From the NCBI GenBank assembly GCA_030447745.1, contig JAUJOH010000006.1:1-53100 (forward strand): a DNA stretch of 53,100 bases. The letters run 5' to 3'. The notes below the pieces were generated by a model that did not search any database, was not told the DNA's origin, and saw nothing but the letters and a program-made list of their open reading frames with translations. Below, one piece after another: positions 9,028 to 18,093 of this stretch (its first letter is position 1; each line of letters opens with the position of its first letter). The position numbers and the translations under genes are program-made. Origin of the DNA: Chloroflexota bacterium (lineage in GTDB: Bacteria; Chloroflexota; Limnocylindria; Limnocylindrales; CSP1-4).

Positions 9028-9105
9028 GCGCATCGCGACGGTCGTGCCCGGAAAAGCGGCCGCCGGCCCCAACCGTGCGCACGCTGAGCCCAGCGGGCTG
9101 GTCGT

Positions 9106-9945
9106 TCAGGCGGTGGTCGCCCGGCGTGCCAGCGCGCCGGTCCGCGGGCCGATGAGCAGGGCCGCGACGAACGCTGCCGTCTGCACGAGAACGATCGTCG
9201 CGCCACTGGCGGCGTCCAGCCAGTACGAGAGGTAGAGGCCGACGACGGACGCAGCGACGCCGATGGCGATCGCCAGCCCCATCATCGAGCCGAAGCGCAC
9301 GGCGAGCAGTTGCGCGGTCGCCGCCGGGGTGACGAGCATCGCCACGACGAGGATGATCCCGACCGCCTGCAGGCTGATCACGATCGTCACGGCAACGAGG
9401 GCGAGGAACAGCGACTCGAGGCGGTCGACCCGAACCCCGCTCGCCGCGGCACCGAGCGGGTCGAACGTCGAGTACAGCAGCTCCTTCCAGAGCACGCCAA
9501 CGGCCGCCAGCACGATTCCGGCCAGCACGACCAGACCCACGAGGTCCTCGACCGTGATCGCCAGCAGGTAACCGAACAGGAAGCTGAAGAGGTCCGCAAC
9601 GTAGCCCTCGATCGTCGAGAAGAGGAAGACCCCGAGGGCGAACGTGCCCGCGAAGAGGACCCCGATCACCGTGTCGGCGCGGATCCCGGATCGCCGGCCG
9701 ACCCAGCCGATCGCCAGGGCCGTCGCGACGGCGGCGACGGCCGCCCCCAGCAGGAACGGGCCCCGGAGGAGATAGGCCGCGACGATCCCCGGAAACGCCG
9801 CGTGGCTGATCGCGTCCCCGATGAAGGCGAGGCCCTTCAGCACGACGTACGTGCCGACGACCGCGCACACGGTCCCCACCACGACCGCCGCCAGCAACGC
9901 CCGGACGAAGAAGGCATGGCCGAGTGGCTCGAGAAGGACGTCCAT
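9106..9945 (-). CDS. znuB: Metal ABC transporter permease, zinc type (ZnuB)
   Basis: The 279-residue polytopic membrane protein has about eight hydrophobic segments and the ABC-3 permease pattern (GLAFIGDAISHAAFPG near residue 40, LQAVGIILVVAMLVTPAATA in the last third). It forms the membrane channel for divalent metal import, probably Zn2+. The ATG at 9945 overlaps the stop of the ATPase gene by one base (TGATG); the much longer frame upstream is only a shadow of that gene. It is the last gene of zur-znuA-znuC-znuB. Confidence 0.9.
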   Translation of the reverse strand: MDVLLEPLGHAFFVRALLAAVVVGTVCAVVGTYVVLKGLAFIGDAISHAAFPGIVAAYLLRGPFLLGAAVAAVATALAIGWVGRRSGIRADTVIGVLFAGTFALGVFLFSTIEGYVADLFSFLFGYLLAITVEDLVGLVVLAGIVLAAVGVLWKELLYSTFDPLGAAASGVRVDRLESLFLALVAVTIVISLQAVGIILVVAMLVTPAATAQLLAVRFGSMMGLAIAIGVAASVVGLYLSYWLDAASGATIVLVQTAAFVAALLIGPRTGALARRATTA

Positions 9946-10940
9946 CAGCGTCCGGAGCGCCTGGCGCCGTCTCGCCGATGCGCCCGGCGGGTCTCGTGGC
10001 CCTCGTGGAAGTGGCGCTCCCCGTGAGCGTCGTCGTGGTGGTGGGCGTCGTCGAGGACGACGCTGCGCCCGCCGACGACGAGCAGGTGGCCGCCGTAGGT
10101 GCGCGCCAGCACGTCCGGGTCGAGGACCAGCGACGACGCGCCATGCGCGACGACCGTGCGGTTGACCGCCAGGACGGTGTGGAACCGCTGCGCCGCACAC
10201 GCCAGATCGTGCGTCGTCGCCAGGACCGTCCGGCCCCGTCTGGCCTCCGCCTCGAGCACGTCCATGAGGTCTTCCTGGGTCGTCGCGTCGACGCCGGTGA
10301 CGGGCTCGTCGAGCAGGTAGAGGTCCGGCTGGGCCGCGAGCGCCCGGGCGAGAAAGACCCGGCGACGCTGCCCCCCGGAGAGCCGGCCGATCTGCGTCCC
10401 CAGCTCCGCCGACATGCCGACCTGCTCGAGTGCCTCCCTGACGGCGCGCGTGTCCACGGCGGTCGGTCGCCGGAGCGGCCCGAGAGCCGGGTAGCGTCCC
10501 ATCATCGCCACGTCCCAGGCGGTCACCGGAAAGCTCCAGTCGACGAGCTCCGCCTGGGGAACGTAGGCGACGCGCCGGGCCTGCTGACCGGCCGGGTGCC
10601 CCAGCACCTCGACCCTGCCGGTCCACGGTGTCAGCAGCCCCGCGAGGACCTTGAGCAGCGTGCTCTTGCCGGCGCCGTTGGGACCGACGATGGCGAGCAG
10701 CGAACCGGCCTCGACGGCGACGTCGATCTTCTCCAGCGCCTGCCGGTCGCCGTACCCGGCGGAGACGTCCGAGAGCCAGACGTCGGCGTGCGCACGGGCG
10801 TGCCCGGCATCGACGCCGGCGTCCACCGTTGGCAGCCGGCGATCGGCCCGGTCGGCGCGCCGGTGCGCATCGGGGCGCACGGACCACGCGTGGTCCGTCG
10901 TCTCGGCGGCATCAGGCGATCGCCCCGGTGGAAGCGTCAC
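9945..10940 (-). CDS. znuC: Metal ABC transporter ATP-binding protein (ZnuC)
   Basis: The 331-residue ATPase shows Walker A GPNGAGKST, signature LSGGQRRRV, Walker B DLYLLDEPVTGVD and the switch histidine in LATTHDL. It powers the ZnuA-B system. The N terminus carries about 50 poorly conserved Asp/Arg/Ala-rich residues before the domain starts (VWLSDVSAGYG). The C terminus, after the domain, contains a His-rich stretch (DDAHHHDDAHGERHFHEGH) that may bind metal. Its GTG start overlaps the znuA stop by four bases. Confidence 0.88.
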   Translation of the reverse strand: MTLPPGRSPDAAETTDHAWSVRPDAHRRADRADRRLPTVDAGVDAGHARAHADVWLSDVSAGYGDRQALEKIDVAVEAGSLLAIVGPNGAGKSTLLKVLAGLLTPWTGRVEVLGHPAGQQARRVAYVPQAELVDWSFPVTAWDVAMMGRYPALGPLRRPTAVDTRAVREALEQVGMSAELGTQIGRLSGGQRRRVFLARALAAQPDLYLLDEPVTGVDATTQEDLMDVLEAEARRGRTVLATTHDLACAAQRFHTVLAVNRTVVAHGASSLVLDPDVLARTYGGHLLVVGGRSVVLDDAHHHDDAHGERHFHEGHETRRAHRRDGARRSGR

Positions 10941-11947
10941 CGCAGGGCCGCCACGATCTGCTCGGCGTTGAGCTCCATCATGCCGACGTAGGTATCCGCG
11001 GGTGGATCGCCGAGGGAGTCGTTGTAGAGGCCGGGCTCGACCGTCACGTCGGCTTCTTCGGCGACCGTCCGTGCCAGCCGGTCGTCGAACTGGGCCTCCG
11101 TGAAGACGGCCCGCGCGCCGGATTCGCGGATCGCCGCGACCAGCTCGGTGATCTCGCCGGCGGATGGGTCCTGGCCCGGCGCCTCGACGACGACGCCCAC
11201 GACTTCCAGATCGTATGCGGCCGCGAAGTAGGGAAAGGCCTCATGGAAGGAGACGATCCGGCGGCGGTCCTCCGGGATGCCGGCGATCTGCTCGCGGATC
11301 CTGGTGTCGAGCTGCGCCAGCTGCTCACGATAGGCAGCGGCCGCGGCACGGATCGTCTCCGCCCGGCCGGGATCCACGTCGGCGAGCGCGTCGCTGATCC
11401 GCTCGACATACCGCGCGGCGTAGGCGACGTTGAGCCAGAGGTGCGGGTTGACGGCCTCGTCACCGTGCTCGTCCGTGGTCTCGTCGCCCTGATCGGCATC
11501 CCCGTGCTCCCGGGCGGCGATGTACTCGACGCCGTCGAGGTCTTCGCCGAGCTCGATCACCGGCGCCGTCGCGCCCGCGCCGGCAACGAGATCGGCTGCC
11601 CAGGCGTCGAGGCCTAGGCCATTGAGCACGACGAGATCGGCGTCGGCGACGGCGGCCACGTCCCGGGGACTGGGGTCGAAGGTGTGGACCTCACCGCCAC
11701 GCGGCACGAGGCTGCGGACGTCGACGTGATCGCCACCGACCTGCTCGACCATGTCAGCGAGCACGGTCGTGGTGGCCACCACCTGCAACCGCTCGCCCAC
11801 ACCCGCACCCGCGTCGGGCGCCCGGACACCGCCGCACGCAGCGAGGAACAGGGACGCCAGCACGAGCGCCGTCGCGACCGCGTGGTGACCGGGTACCGGC
11901 CGGAGTGCCGGTGCGAGACGAAACGGAAGCGGGCGCATCGCCGGCAC
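10937..11947 (-). CDS. znuA: Zinc-binding lipoprotein of the metal ABC transporter (ZnuA)
   Basis: The 336-residue protein has a lipoprotein signal ending in LAAC and the cluster A-I metal-binding fold. Blocks seen include VVATTTVLADMVEQVGGDHVDV, EVHTFDPSPRDV, NPHLWLNV and IVSFHEAFPYFA with conserved histidines. An acidic His-containing loop before NPHLW (EHGDADQGDETTDEHGDE) is the hallmark of Zn-specific members as opposed to Mn-specific ones. It catches metal outside the membrane and delivers it to ZnuB. It starts immediately after the regulator gene, so all four genes probably share one transcript. Confidence 0.9.
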   Translation of the reverse strand: MPAMRPLPFRLAPALRPVPGHHAVATALVLASLFLAACGGVRAPDAGAGVGERLQVVATTTVLADMVEQVGGDHVDVRSLVPRGGEVHTFDPSPRDVAAVADADLVVLNGLGLDAWAADLVAGAGATAPVIELGEDLDGVEYIAAREHGDADQGDETTDEHGDEAVNPHLWLNVAYAARYVERISDALADVDPGRAETIRAAAAAYREQLAQLDTRIREQIAGIPEDRRRIVSFHEAFPYFAAAYDLEVVGVVVEAPGQDPSAGEITELVAAIRESGARAVFTEAQFDDRLARTVAEEADVTVEPGLYNDSLGDPPADTYVGMMELNAEQIVAALR

Positions 11948-12382
11948 TCAGGCGGCGCCGTTGGAGCGGCAGGCAGGACACCGCCCGAACAGTTCGAGAC
12001 GGTGCGACTCGAGGGCGTAGCCCGTCCGCCGGGCGACCTCGTCCACGAAGGCGCGCAGCCCCGCGTCATCGATCTCGCTCGTGCGCCCGCAGCTGGAGCA
12101 CACCACATGGTGGTGATGGGCGGGTTCGCACGAAACGTAGGCGTGCTCACCGGTCGGAAGGTCGAGGCGCTCGACCGCGCCCAGCTCGATCAGCAGCTCG
12201 AGCGCCCGGAAGATCGTTGCCCGGCCGATGGCAAGCCGGTCGCGGCGGGCGTCCGCGACCAGGTCGGCCGCCGCGAAGTGCCCGTCGCGGGCGGCAATCA
12301 GGTTGGCCACTGCCAGCCGCGGCGACGTGATCCGGTGGCCGGCTCGCTCGAACGCTGCGAGAAGCGGCATGACGTTGCTCAT
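11948..12382 (-). CDS. zur: Fur family regulator, probable Zur
   Basis: The 144-residue protein has a winged-helix DNA-binding half (HRITSPRLAVANLIAA to IGRATIFRALELLIELG), a His-rich HHHHVVCSSCG dimer/metal region and a second CPAC pair, which together form the structural zinc site. Its position ahead of znuACB argues for a zinc sensor that represses uptake when zinc is plentiful. I prefer the ATG at 12382 over the frame's first ATG at 12418. The upstream part would be read through the operator and a -10 hexamer (TATCAT) ends six bases before 12382, suggesting a leaderless mRNA. Confidence 0.85.
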   Translation of the reverse strand: MSNVMPLLAAFERAGHRITSPRLAVANLIAARDGHFAAADLVADARRDRLAIGRATIFRALELLIELGAVERLDLPTGEHAYVSCEPAHHHHVVCSSCGRTSEIDDAGLRAFVDEVARRTGYALESHRLELFGRCPACRSNGAA

Positions 12383-12389
12383 CGCTTGA

Positions 12390-12404
12390 TGATACTGAGT
12401 CTCA
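12390..12404 (-). promoter_or_regulatory. Fur/Zur-type 7-1-7 operator over the zur -10
   Basis: On the minus strand the sequence reads TGAGACT-C-AGTATCA. The two 7-base arms are inverted with one mismatch around one central base, the classic Fur-family 7-1-7 layout. The right arm shares bases with the -10-like TATCAT that precedes the zur ATG, so binding would block transcription. This suggests zinc-dependent autoregulation of zur-znuACB. Confidence 0.6.
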
Positions 12405-12440
12405 ACACGCGCGTCCACTGGGCCGTGCCGGGCCCGGCGT

Positions 12441-13594
12441 TCAGGGTCCGGTCGGTGCCCCGTAGCCGGTCAGCTCGACGTACGCCTCGCCGCCGACCGG
12501 TCGGCCGCGCCGCGTCGCCTCCACCCGCTGCGATCCCTCCCAGTACACGACCCCGGTGGTTGCGCGGGTATCGAGCTCCTGGTCGCTCACGGTCGGCGTC
12601 AGGTCGATCTCCAGGTCCTCCTCCGGAACCTCGATCTGCCAGCCGGCCGGGTACTCCGCTCCGGTCCGCGGACTGGTCCAGCGATCGGTCACCTCGACCG
12701 AGAAGGCCTCCCGCGGGAGGTGGCGAACGTCGCCGTCCGCCGAGACGAGCGTGCCGTAGACCAGCGGGTACGACCCGTCCCGATCCCGCACGAGCGAGAG
12801 CGTCAGGTCCGTTCCGTCGCCCAGGTTGATCGCGAACCAGTCCCAGCCGCCGCCGCCCACGGCGATGAAGTCCCCCCACTGGTGGTCGAACCAGGCGATC
12901 CCCTCGACGCTGAGCGACCGGCCGTCGACCGAGATCGACCCGCTCGCGTCCATCCGCGTGCGCGAGTAGTAGTACGAGCCGCCGGCGGGCCCGAAGTCGA
13001 TCCACCCGTCGCGGTCGTGCAGCGCGACCGGACCGACGGCCCGGAGGAGCAGGTCCAACCCGATCGGGCGGGCGTCGCCGCGCGTCTCGTCCGCGGTGGC
13101 AGCCGCCCGGAGGCGATCCGTCCCTCCGTTGCCCAGCATCTCCCATGGCGGGTGTTCGCGCGTCTCGGGCCTTGTCGGATCGAAGCCGCGGAGCGCGAAG
13201 GAGAAGACGCCCGGCTGGCCGGCCGCGACATCGACCTGGGGGCCGATCTCGCTCCGCTCCGCGTACGTGAACCGGCCCCGCTCTCGTCGGTCAGGGCCAG
13301 GTGCGACGCCCAGGAGACCGGGAAGCCGCCCCGCTCGGCGCGGAAGATGACGTATTCGAAGCCCCAGCGGCCCCCGGCCTCGTCGCGCAGGTGACCGGTG
13401 TAGTACCACCACTCGGTCAGGCGCTGGTGGGGCGCGTCGTCCCGGGGAAGCTCGATGGCGACCGGATCGCGGGCGACGGACGGCTCGGGCTGGACCGCCG
13501 GAGTGACGACGGGTCGCTGGGCCGGCGGGTTGGCGAGGACGGGTCCGTTGCAGCCGGCGACGACGAGCACGAGTGCCGCGAGGACGGGCTTCAT
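12441..13594 (-). pseudogene. AttH/CrtC-like lipocalin-type lipoprotein, frameshifted
   Basis: The first 100 or so codons from ATG 13594 encode a lipoprotein signal (LVVAGC) and the family hallmark LTEWWYYTGHL followed by GFEYVIFRAERGGFPVSWASHLAL. The frame then breaks. The remaining conserved part (RFTYAERSEIGPQV, GGSYYYSRTRM, IAWFDHQWGDF, WDWFAINLGDG) continues in another frame to the stop at 12441. Adding one G to the four-G run at 13276-13279 would restore one continuous reading frame of about 384 residues. Relatives are lipocalin-like hydratases or exported proteins of uncertain role. Whether this is decay or a sequencing error cannot be told here. It is four bases overlapped with the MMPL gene. 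Confidence 0.75.
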
Positions 13595-15855
13595 CGGAGC
13601 GCCGCCTCGATCTCGGTCTCGGTCCGCAGGCGCGAGGCGACGAACCGCTCTCGAGCGGCGCCGGGATCCACCAGTTCCAGCGCCCGAGCAGGCGCATCGT
13701 GGCCGGGACGAGCAGCGCCCGGACGACGGTCGCGTCGAGCGCGACCGCGATCGCGACGCCGATGCCCAGCGCCTTGATCAGGACCACCTCGGCGAACGCG
13801 AACGAGCCGGCCACGACGACGACGATCACGGCGGCCGAGGTCACGATCCGGCCGCTCCGCTCGAGCCCCCGCGCCACGGCTTCCGTGTTGTCGCCGGTGC
13901 GGTCCCAGACCTCCTTCATCCGGGACAGCAGGAAGACCTCGTAGTCCATCGACAGCCCGAACAGCACGCAGAACAGGATCACGGGCTGGGTCGTCTCGAC
14001 CCAGCGGCTGGAACCCGAGCAGCGCCGACAGGTTGCCGTCCTGGAAGATCCAGACCAGCGCGCCGAACGAGGCCACGATCGAGAGCGTGTTCATGACCAG
14101 GGCCTTGGCCGGCAGGATCACGGACCTCAGCAGGAGGAACAGGACGAGGTACGTCGTGACCAGGATGAACAGGGCCGTCCGGGGAAAGTCGGCGGCGATC
14201 CCGCTCACCACGTCCGACACTTCCGCTGCGCCCCCGCCGACCTGGACCGTCACGCCGGCCGGCGGTGCGAGGGGCCCGTCGGCGTCCCGGAGATCGGCCA
14301 CGAGCTCGCGTCCCTCGTCCCGGTTCGGGCCATACGGCGTGTAGACCGTGAACGCCGTCAGGTCGCCGCGCGTGGTCGCCCCGACCGCCGCCTGCACGAA
14401 CCGGTCCGGCGGACCGGCCGGGTCAGAGAGGAGCAGCTGGTACTGGTCGAGCCGAAGGCGGGGGTCGATGTCGACGACGCTCTCGACACGGTCCACGCGG
14501 GCATCGGCGGCCACGCGCCGCGAGTACTCGAAGAGCTTCGCCACGTTGTCCGGCGTGGTCGCCGGGCCGTCCGTGCGGACGGCGATCGACAGCGGGGCGA
14601 AGGCCCCCTCGCCGAACTCCTCGACGAGCAGGTCGAACGACTGGCGCGATGGCACGGACGGCGGCAGGATCGAGGCATCCGGCGCATTGAACTTGACATG
14701 GAGGAACGGGGTCCCGAGCAGGAGCAGGAGGGCGAGGGTCGGGAGGAGGATGGCGACCGGCCGGCGCATCACGGAGCGAGCGACCCGCGCCCACGGCCCG
14801 TCGGCATCGGTCGTCACCTCGATGCGCCGGACACGCAGGCCATCGATGCGCGGCCCGGCGAGCGTCAGCAGTGCCGGCAGCAGCGTAAGCGCGGCGAGCG
14901 CCGCCAGGCCGACCACGACCGCACCCGCGATCCCGACCGAGCGCAGGATCATGAACTCGAAGAGGATCAGGCCCAACAGGCCGAGCAGGACGGTCAGCCC
15001 GCTGAAGAAGACCGCCCGTCCGGCAGTCGCGACGGTGAGCTGGACGGCCTCGGCGACCCGGCCCGGACCGGTGCGCGTCGCCAGCTCCTCGCGGAACCGA
15101 CTGGTCATCAGGAGCGAGTAGTCGACGCCCAGCCCGAGGCCGAGGAGCGTCGCCAGGTTCAGGACGAAGATGCTCATCGGCGTGACAGACGCGACGGCCC
15201 AGATGACGGCCAGGGCGACGATCACGGCCGCGCCGCCGACGGCGAGGGGGACCGCGGCCGCCACGACCGACCCGAAGACAAGGAGCAGCGCCAGCCCGGC
15301 CAGCGGCAGCGAGATCAGCTCGCTCCGCCGCAGGTCCGACTCGGAGACGTCCTGGACATCGCCGTAGAACGCCGGGCCGCCGGCGATGGACACCTCCAGC
15401 CCGTCGACCTCGCGGAGTCGCTCCTCGAGGGCGGGCAGGGCGGACGGCGAATCGTCTGGCGGAAGGTCCAGCAGGACGACGTCGTAGGCGGTGCGGCCGT
15501 CGTCCGAGACCTGTCGCGGCGCGAGGAGGTGAGACACGTATCCGGCGACCGGCGCGCCCGCGGGCACGCCACCCGTCGCCTCGGCCACTGCTGTCTCGAA
15601 CTCCGGCGACCCGGCGGTCCACCGGTCGCTGTGCAGGACGAGGACGACCGCCGAAGGCGCGAGACCGAGCTCGTCGGTGAGGACCTGGCGGGCCCGGGCC
15701 GACTCCAGGTCGTCGCTCGTGAACCCGCCCGCGCTCAACGCGTCGACGACGCGGGGCGCGAACGGCAGCGCGGCGATCAGCGCCGCGATCCAGGCGACGA
15801 TCACCCACCGGTGACGCCGCGCGACGAACCGCCCCAGACGGTCGAAGACGGTCAC
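13591..15855 (-). CDS. MMPL family RND-like transporter, two compensating frameshifts
   Basis: The open frame of 754 codons encodes an MMPL/RND-like exporter: an N-terminal helix, a large outer domain (QVLTDELGLAPSAVVLVL), a helix bundle with GLGLGVDYSLLMTSRFREEL, and a second outer domain. Between about 14002 and 13655 this frame is nonsense, while another frame gives the expected second-half motif GLSMDYEVFLLSRMKE and VALDATVVRALLVPATMRLLGRW. One extra G near 14000-14002 and one missing base near 13655 would explain it, and the original frame resumes for the last 22 codons (ARERFVASRLRTETEIEAAL). Its stop then overlaps the start of the downstream lipoprotein gene by four bases, which supports that frame. 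Likely cargo is a lipid or hydrophobic compound. Confidence 0.78.
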   Translation of the reverse strand: MTVFDRLGRFVARRHRWVIVAWIAALIAALPFAPRVVDALSAGGFTSDDLESARARQVLTDELGLAPSAVVLVLHSDRWTAGSPEFETAVAEATGGVPAGAPVAGYVSHLLAPRQVSDDGRTAYDVVLLDLPPDDSPSALPALEERLREVDGLEVSIAGGPAFYGDVQDVSESDLRRSELISLPLAGLALLLVFGSVVAAAVPLAVGGAAVIVALAVIWAVASVTPMSIFVLNLATLLGLGLGVDYSLLMTSRFREELATRTGPGRVAEAVQLTVATAGRAVFFSGLTVLLGLLGLILFEFMILRSVGIAGAVVVGLAALAALTLLPALLTLAGPRIDGLRVRRIEVTTDADGPWARVARSVMRRPVAILLPTLALLLLLGTPFLHVKFNAPDASILPPSVPSRQSFDLLVEEFGEGAFAPLSIAVRTDGPATTPDNVAKLFEYSRRVAADARVDRVESVVDIDPRLRLDQYQLLLSDPAGPPDRFVQAAVGATTRGDLTAFTVYTPYGPNRDEGRELVADLRDADGPLAPPAGVTVQVGGGAAEVSDVVSGIAADFPRTALFILVTTYLVLFLLLRSVILPAKALVMNTLSIVASFGALVWIFQDGNLSALLGFQPLGRDDPARDPVLRAVRAVDGLRGLPAVPDEGGLGPHRRQHGSRGAGARAERPDRDLGRRDRRRRGRLVRVRRGGPDQGAGHRRRDRGRARRDRRPGAARPGHDAPARALELVDPGAARERFVASRLRTETEIEAALR

Positions 15856-15994
15856 GCCGCGCGGTTCGACCGAAGCGGCCGCGGCGGATCGGCGGGCAGC
15901 CGGAGTCTGGCTCGCGCGACGGGGAGCATCCGGACCATCCTAGCCCCAGCCGGCGGCGGGTCCCCGTCTGCTAGATTCGGGCGCGTCCCGCCAG

Positions 15995-16333
15995 ATGCCT
16001 GCGAGGATCCCGGTGCAGCTGTTCACCATCGCGTTCCAGCGCCCGATCGAGTTCGGCGCCGCGACCGCGATCACCGTCGCGATGATCTTCCTGATCCTGC
16101 GGGCCGCGATGTCGGCCGAGGGCGGCCACGGCTGGACCCGTCGCATCACGAGTCCGAACGCGAAGTGGCTGTTCGGGCTGCTCTTCGTGGGCTGGGCGAT
16201 CGTCTTCGGGATCGGCCTTCAGTTCGTCCCGCACGAGGGGGCCAACTCGCCCTACGGCGGTCTCGGCCTGATCGCGATGTTCACCGGGTTCTTCATCATG
16301 ATGGGCTTCCTGTGGGCCGTCATCGGCGAGTGA
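15995..16333 (+). CDS. Small membrane protein of unknown function
   Basis: This 112-residue protein is mostly hydrophobic, with three clear membrane segments at about residues 18-38, 56-76 and 88-110 and a short charged loop (GGHGWTRRITSPNAK) between the first two. I do not recognise the family. A -10-like TAGATT at 15972 lies between this gene and the divergent MMPL gene. The ATG at 15995 fits a start shortly after that promoter. Nothing nearby indicates a role. Confidence 0.65.
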   Translation: MPARIPVQLFTIAFQRPIEFGAATAITVAMIFLILRAAMSAEGGHGWTRRITSPNAKWLFGLLFVGWAIVFGIGLQFVPHEGANSPYGGLGLIAMFTGFFIMMGFLWAVIGE

Positions 16334-16506
16334 TCCCGCCGGGCTGATCGGCCCACAGGCTGAACCGCGTTGCAACGTCGTCCCGCTCGCGGCCCTCCCA
16401 CTGGCATGCGAGGCGGCCTCGCCGAGCTCACGATGGATGCCGTGACGCGGTTCGAGCCGCCGTTTCCCTGACGGGGCCTGAGCAAGGCCGGCGTCGATCC
16501 GCGGCG

Positions 16507-16535
16507 TGGACCCAGCCCGCGCGCTCGGCTATCAT
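16507..16535 (+). promoter_or_regulatory. Possible promoter of kamA
   Basis: A -35-like TGGACC (16507-16512) and a -10-like TATCAT (16530-16535) are spaced by 17 bases, about 64 bases ahead of the kamA start. The remaining sequence from 16334 to 16506 shows no other gene and no riboswitch I can recognise. Confidence 0.35.
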
Positions 16536-16550
16536 CTGCCGACTTGCAGA

Positions 16551-16569
16551 GTGCATAGGATTTATGCAC
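16551..16569 (+). promoter_or_regulatory. Perfect inverted repeat upstream of kamA, candidate operator
   Basis: GTGCATA (16551-16557) and TATGCAC (16563-16569) are exact inverted arms around the five-base spacer GGATT. The site lies 30 bases before the kamA start codon and just after the probable transcription start. It stands out as an A+T-rich island in GC-rich surroundings, so a dimeric repressor site is likely. The regulator is unknown. Confidence 0.55.
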
Positions 16570-16598
16570 GCTAACGCCGTCGCAGGGGAGGCTCCAGC

Positions 16599-18089
16599 GT
16601 GGACGCCCAGGAGATCAAGGCCGCGGTGGCGCACCAGGACGCACTAACCGGCGCGGTCGCCCAGCCGTGGGTCAACCCGAGGGATCCCGCGCAGCGGCTC
16701 GGGCCGGACGGGCGCCCGGCCGTGAGTCGACGGGCGCCGATCTACGAGGACGTCCCAGACGACAAGTGGAACGACTGGCGATGGCAGCTGAGCCACCGGG
16801 TCAACGATCTCGAGGAGATCGCCCGGGTCCTCGACCTGACCGACGAGGAGCGTGACGGGCTGAGCGCGCCGGACAAGTTCCGGGTTGACATCACGCCCTA
16901 CTTCATCAGCCTGATCGACCCGGACGACCCGAACGACCCGATCCGGCGGCAGGTCATCCCGCTCGGGCGCGAGCAGCAGGCCTTCACCGCGATGATGGAG
17001 GACTCGCTGGCCGAGGATCGCCACTCGCCGGTGCCGGGGCTCGTCCACCGCTACCCGGATCGGGTCCTGATGCTCGTCACGACGCAGTGCGCGAGCTACT
17101 GCCGCTACTGCACCCGTTCCCGGATCGTCGGCGACCCGACGCAGAACTTCAACCGCAAGGATCACGAGGCCCAGCTCGAGTACCTGCGGCGCACTCCGCA
17201 GGTCCGCGACGTCCTCATCTCCGGTGGTGACGGGCTGACCCTCGCCCCGAAGCTGTTCGAATCGATCCTGCGCGGCCTCCGGGAGATCCCGCACATCGAG
17301 ATCATCCGGATCGGCTCCCGCGTGCCCGTCTTCCTCCCCCAGCGGATCGACGACGAGCTGTGCGCGATGCTCGAGCAGTACCACCCGCTCTGGATCAACC
17401 TCCACTTCAACCACCCGAACGAGATCACCCCGGAGGTGTCGCGCGCGGTCGACAAGCTGACGAGGGCAGGCCTCCCGGTCGGAAACCAGTCGGTCCTGCT
17501 GGCCGGGGTCAACGACTGCGTGAACGTCCAGCGGGAGCTCGTCCACAAGCTGGTCGAGAACCGGGTCCGGCCGTACTACCTCTACCAGTGCGACCTGGTC
17601 GAGGGCTCCGGGCACTTTCGGACGCCGGTCGGCAAGGGCCTCGAGATCATCGAGGGCCTGCGCGGCCACACCTCCGGCTACGCGGTCCCGACGTACGTCA
17701 TCGACGCCCCGGGTGGCGGCGGCAAGATCCCGGTCATGCCCAACTACCTGATCAGCTACTCCGACCACAAGATCGTGCTCCGCAACTACGAGGGCTACAT
17801 CACGACGTACGAGGAGCCGCTCGAGTACAAGCGGCACGACAAGGCCGCCTGCACGTCGTGCCGGAACACGCGCCCGGAGCCCGGGCAGTCCGGCGTCCAT
17901 GGGCTGCTCCAGGGCGAGCGCATGTGGATCGAGCCGAAGGGCTTCGAGGACGTCCACCTGCGCGGCAACGTCGACGCGCACCGTCTGCAGCGGCCGGACA
18001 AGTGGGTCCCGTACGGGGTCGGCGCGATCGAGGGGACGGCGCGGCCGCCGCTCGCGGTGCTTTCCGCGGGGGCCGTCCAACGGTGGTGA
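16599..18089 (+). CDS. kamA: L-lysine 2,3-aminomutase (radical SAM, PLP)
   Basis: The 496-residue enzyme interconverts L-lysine and L-beta-lysine. The radical SAM cluster motif is C164-x3-C168-x2-C171 (CASYCRYC). The PLP lysine is K376 in GGGGKIPVMPNY. D332 (CDLVEGSGHFRT) and D369 (VIDAPGG) lie exactly 39 positions beyond D293 and D330 of the clostridial enzyme, as does K376 versus K337. These aspartates bind the lysine side chain and separate lysine from glutamate 2,3-aminomutases. C307 and a C-terminal CTSC suit the zinc site. The N terminus is about 40 residues longer than in clostridia. The GTG start follows GGGGAGG. Beta-lysine is often acetylated to an osmolyte, but no ablB gene is adjacent. 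Confidence 0.93.
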   Translation: MDAQEIKAAVAHQDALTGAVAQPWVNPRDPAQRLGPDGRPAVSRRAPIYEDVPDDKWNDWRWQLSHRVNDLEEIARVLDLTDEERDGLSAPDKFRVDITPYFISLIDPDDPNDPIRRQVIPLGREQQAFTAMMEDSLAEDRHSPVPGLVHRYPDRVLMLVTTQCASYCRYCTRSRIVGDPTQNFNRKDHEAQLEYLRRTPQVRDVLISGGDGLTLAPKLFESILRGLREIPHIEIIRIGSRVPVFLPQRIDDELCAMLEQYHPLWINLHFNHPNEITPEVSRAVDKLTRAGLPVGNQSVLLAGVNDCVNVQRELVHKLVENRVRPYYLYQCDLVEGSGHFRTPVGKGLEIIEGLRGHTSGYAVPTYVIDAPGGGGKIPVMPNYLISYSDHKIVLRNYEGYITTYEEPLEYKRHDKAACTSCRNTRPEPGQSGVHGLLQGERMWIEPKGFEDVHLRGNVDAHRLQRPDKWVPYGVGAIEGTARPPLAVLSAGAVQRW

Positions 18090-18093
18090 CGGG

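Noticed and set aside
14698-16347. 549-codon plus-strand open frame opposite the MMPL gene
   Set aside because: Composition is Gln/Arg/Asp-rich without any domain, and it crosses the true 15995 gene in another frame; it is a shadow.
16334-16598. Lysine riboswitch or T-box before kamA
   Set aside because: No conserved lysine-aptamer core or T-box sequence is visible; only the short palindrome stands out.
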